This document shows, in pieces, positions 63,993-64,000 of a stretch of DNA of 64,000 nucleotides; the first letter of the stretch is position 1; the number at the start of each line of letters is the position of its first letter. A program made the translations under genes and the position numbers. The notes beneath the pieces were generated by a model that was given only the letters and a program-made list of their open reading frames with translations, did not search any database and was not told where the DNA came from. The DNA is from Rhodococcus jostii RHA1 (GTDB taxonomy: Bacteria; Actinomycetota; Actinomycetes; Mycobacteriales; Mycobacteriaceae): positions 5,584,501-5,648,500 of the forward strand of contig NC_008268.1 in NCBI RefSeq assembly GCF_000014565.1, in the 5' to 3' direction.

Positions 63993-64000
63993 GTGGGGGA

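Overview
High-GC actinobacterial chromosomal DNA, most likely from a large-genome Rhodococcus (opacus/jostii-like). The grounds are codon use, FurA-KatG, BioYMN, the barbiturase sequence, the many LacI/GntR/PucR-controlled catabolic islands, and many genes whose -10 hexamer lies 6-7 nt before the start codon (leaderless mRNAs). There is no rRNA, tRNA or CRISPR array. This is accessory catabolic territory: about twenty regulators, each beside a small set of enzymes or transporters, with several decayed genes.

Layout. 1-3.7 kb: start of a LigD-type polymerase gene, a PAS protein, an FBP-domain protein, an AbrB-type membrane protein and a divergent GntR regulator. 3.7-9.3 kb: a permease fragment fused by deletion to a regulator fragment, an aldehyde dehydrogenase, an AraC regulator and an acyl-CoA dehydrogenase. 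9.3-14 kb: a LacI regulator, a wrecked FAD monooxygenase, a Gfo/Idh/MocA dehydrogenase and a TIM-barrel isomerase, with matching operator-like repeats before the regulator and before the enzymes. 14-21.4 kb: LysR/EamA, then a translationally coupled biotin-uptake operon (bioY, AMP ligase, thiolase, bioM, bioN, AMP ligase) behind a BioQ-like palindrome. 21.4-25.9 kb: AtuA pair, CitMHS transporter, LysR and a VOC protein. 25.9-28.9 kb: a second LacI/dehydrogenase/isomerase module. 28.9-31.5 kb: IS701- and IS630-family elements stacked in the stop codon of the isomerase gene.

31.5-43.5 kb: a two-component system, a frameshifted glycine-rich secreted protein, furA-katG, small membrane and coiled-coil proteins, an acetoin-reductase-like SDR with a Crp-like site, two secreted proteins of unknown function, an MmcQ protein and a frameshifted OmpR-like regulator. 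43.8-54.2 kb is the best-defined system: a DapA-family enzyme, an APC permease, and an operon of GMC oxidoreductase, small subunit, two aldehyde dehydrogenases and a proline-racemase-family enzyme, with a GntR regulator. Four copies of the same palindrome (TNGCC-N6-GGCNA) lie before all four transcription units, and strong hairpins end them. It looks like catabolism of hydroxyproline or a related imino acid, with an unusual oxidase. 54.3-60.2 kb: an SDR, barbiturase, an amidase (probable ureidomalonase) and a frameshifted PucR regulator, i.e. oxidative pyrimidine breakdown. 60.2-64 kb: gene-poor DNA with a ligase remnant, a small membrane protein, a TetR regulator and an MFS transporter.

At least six genes carry frameshifts or truncations. 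This is either real gene decay or sequencing error and affects how far those calls can be trusted. All function calls come from reading the sequence; no database search was run.
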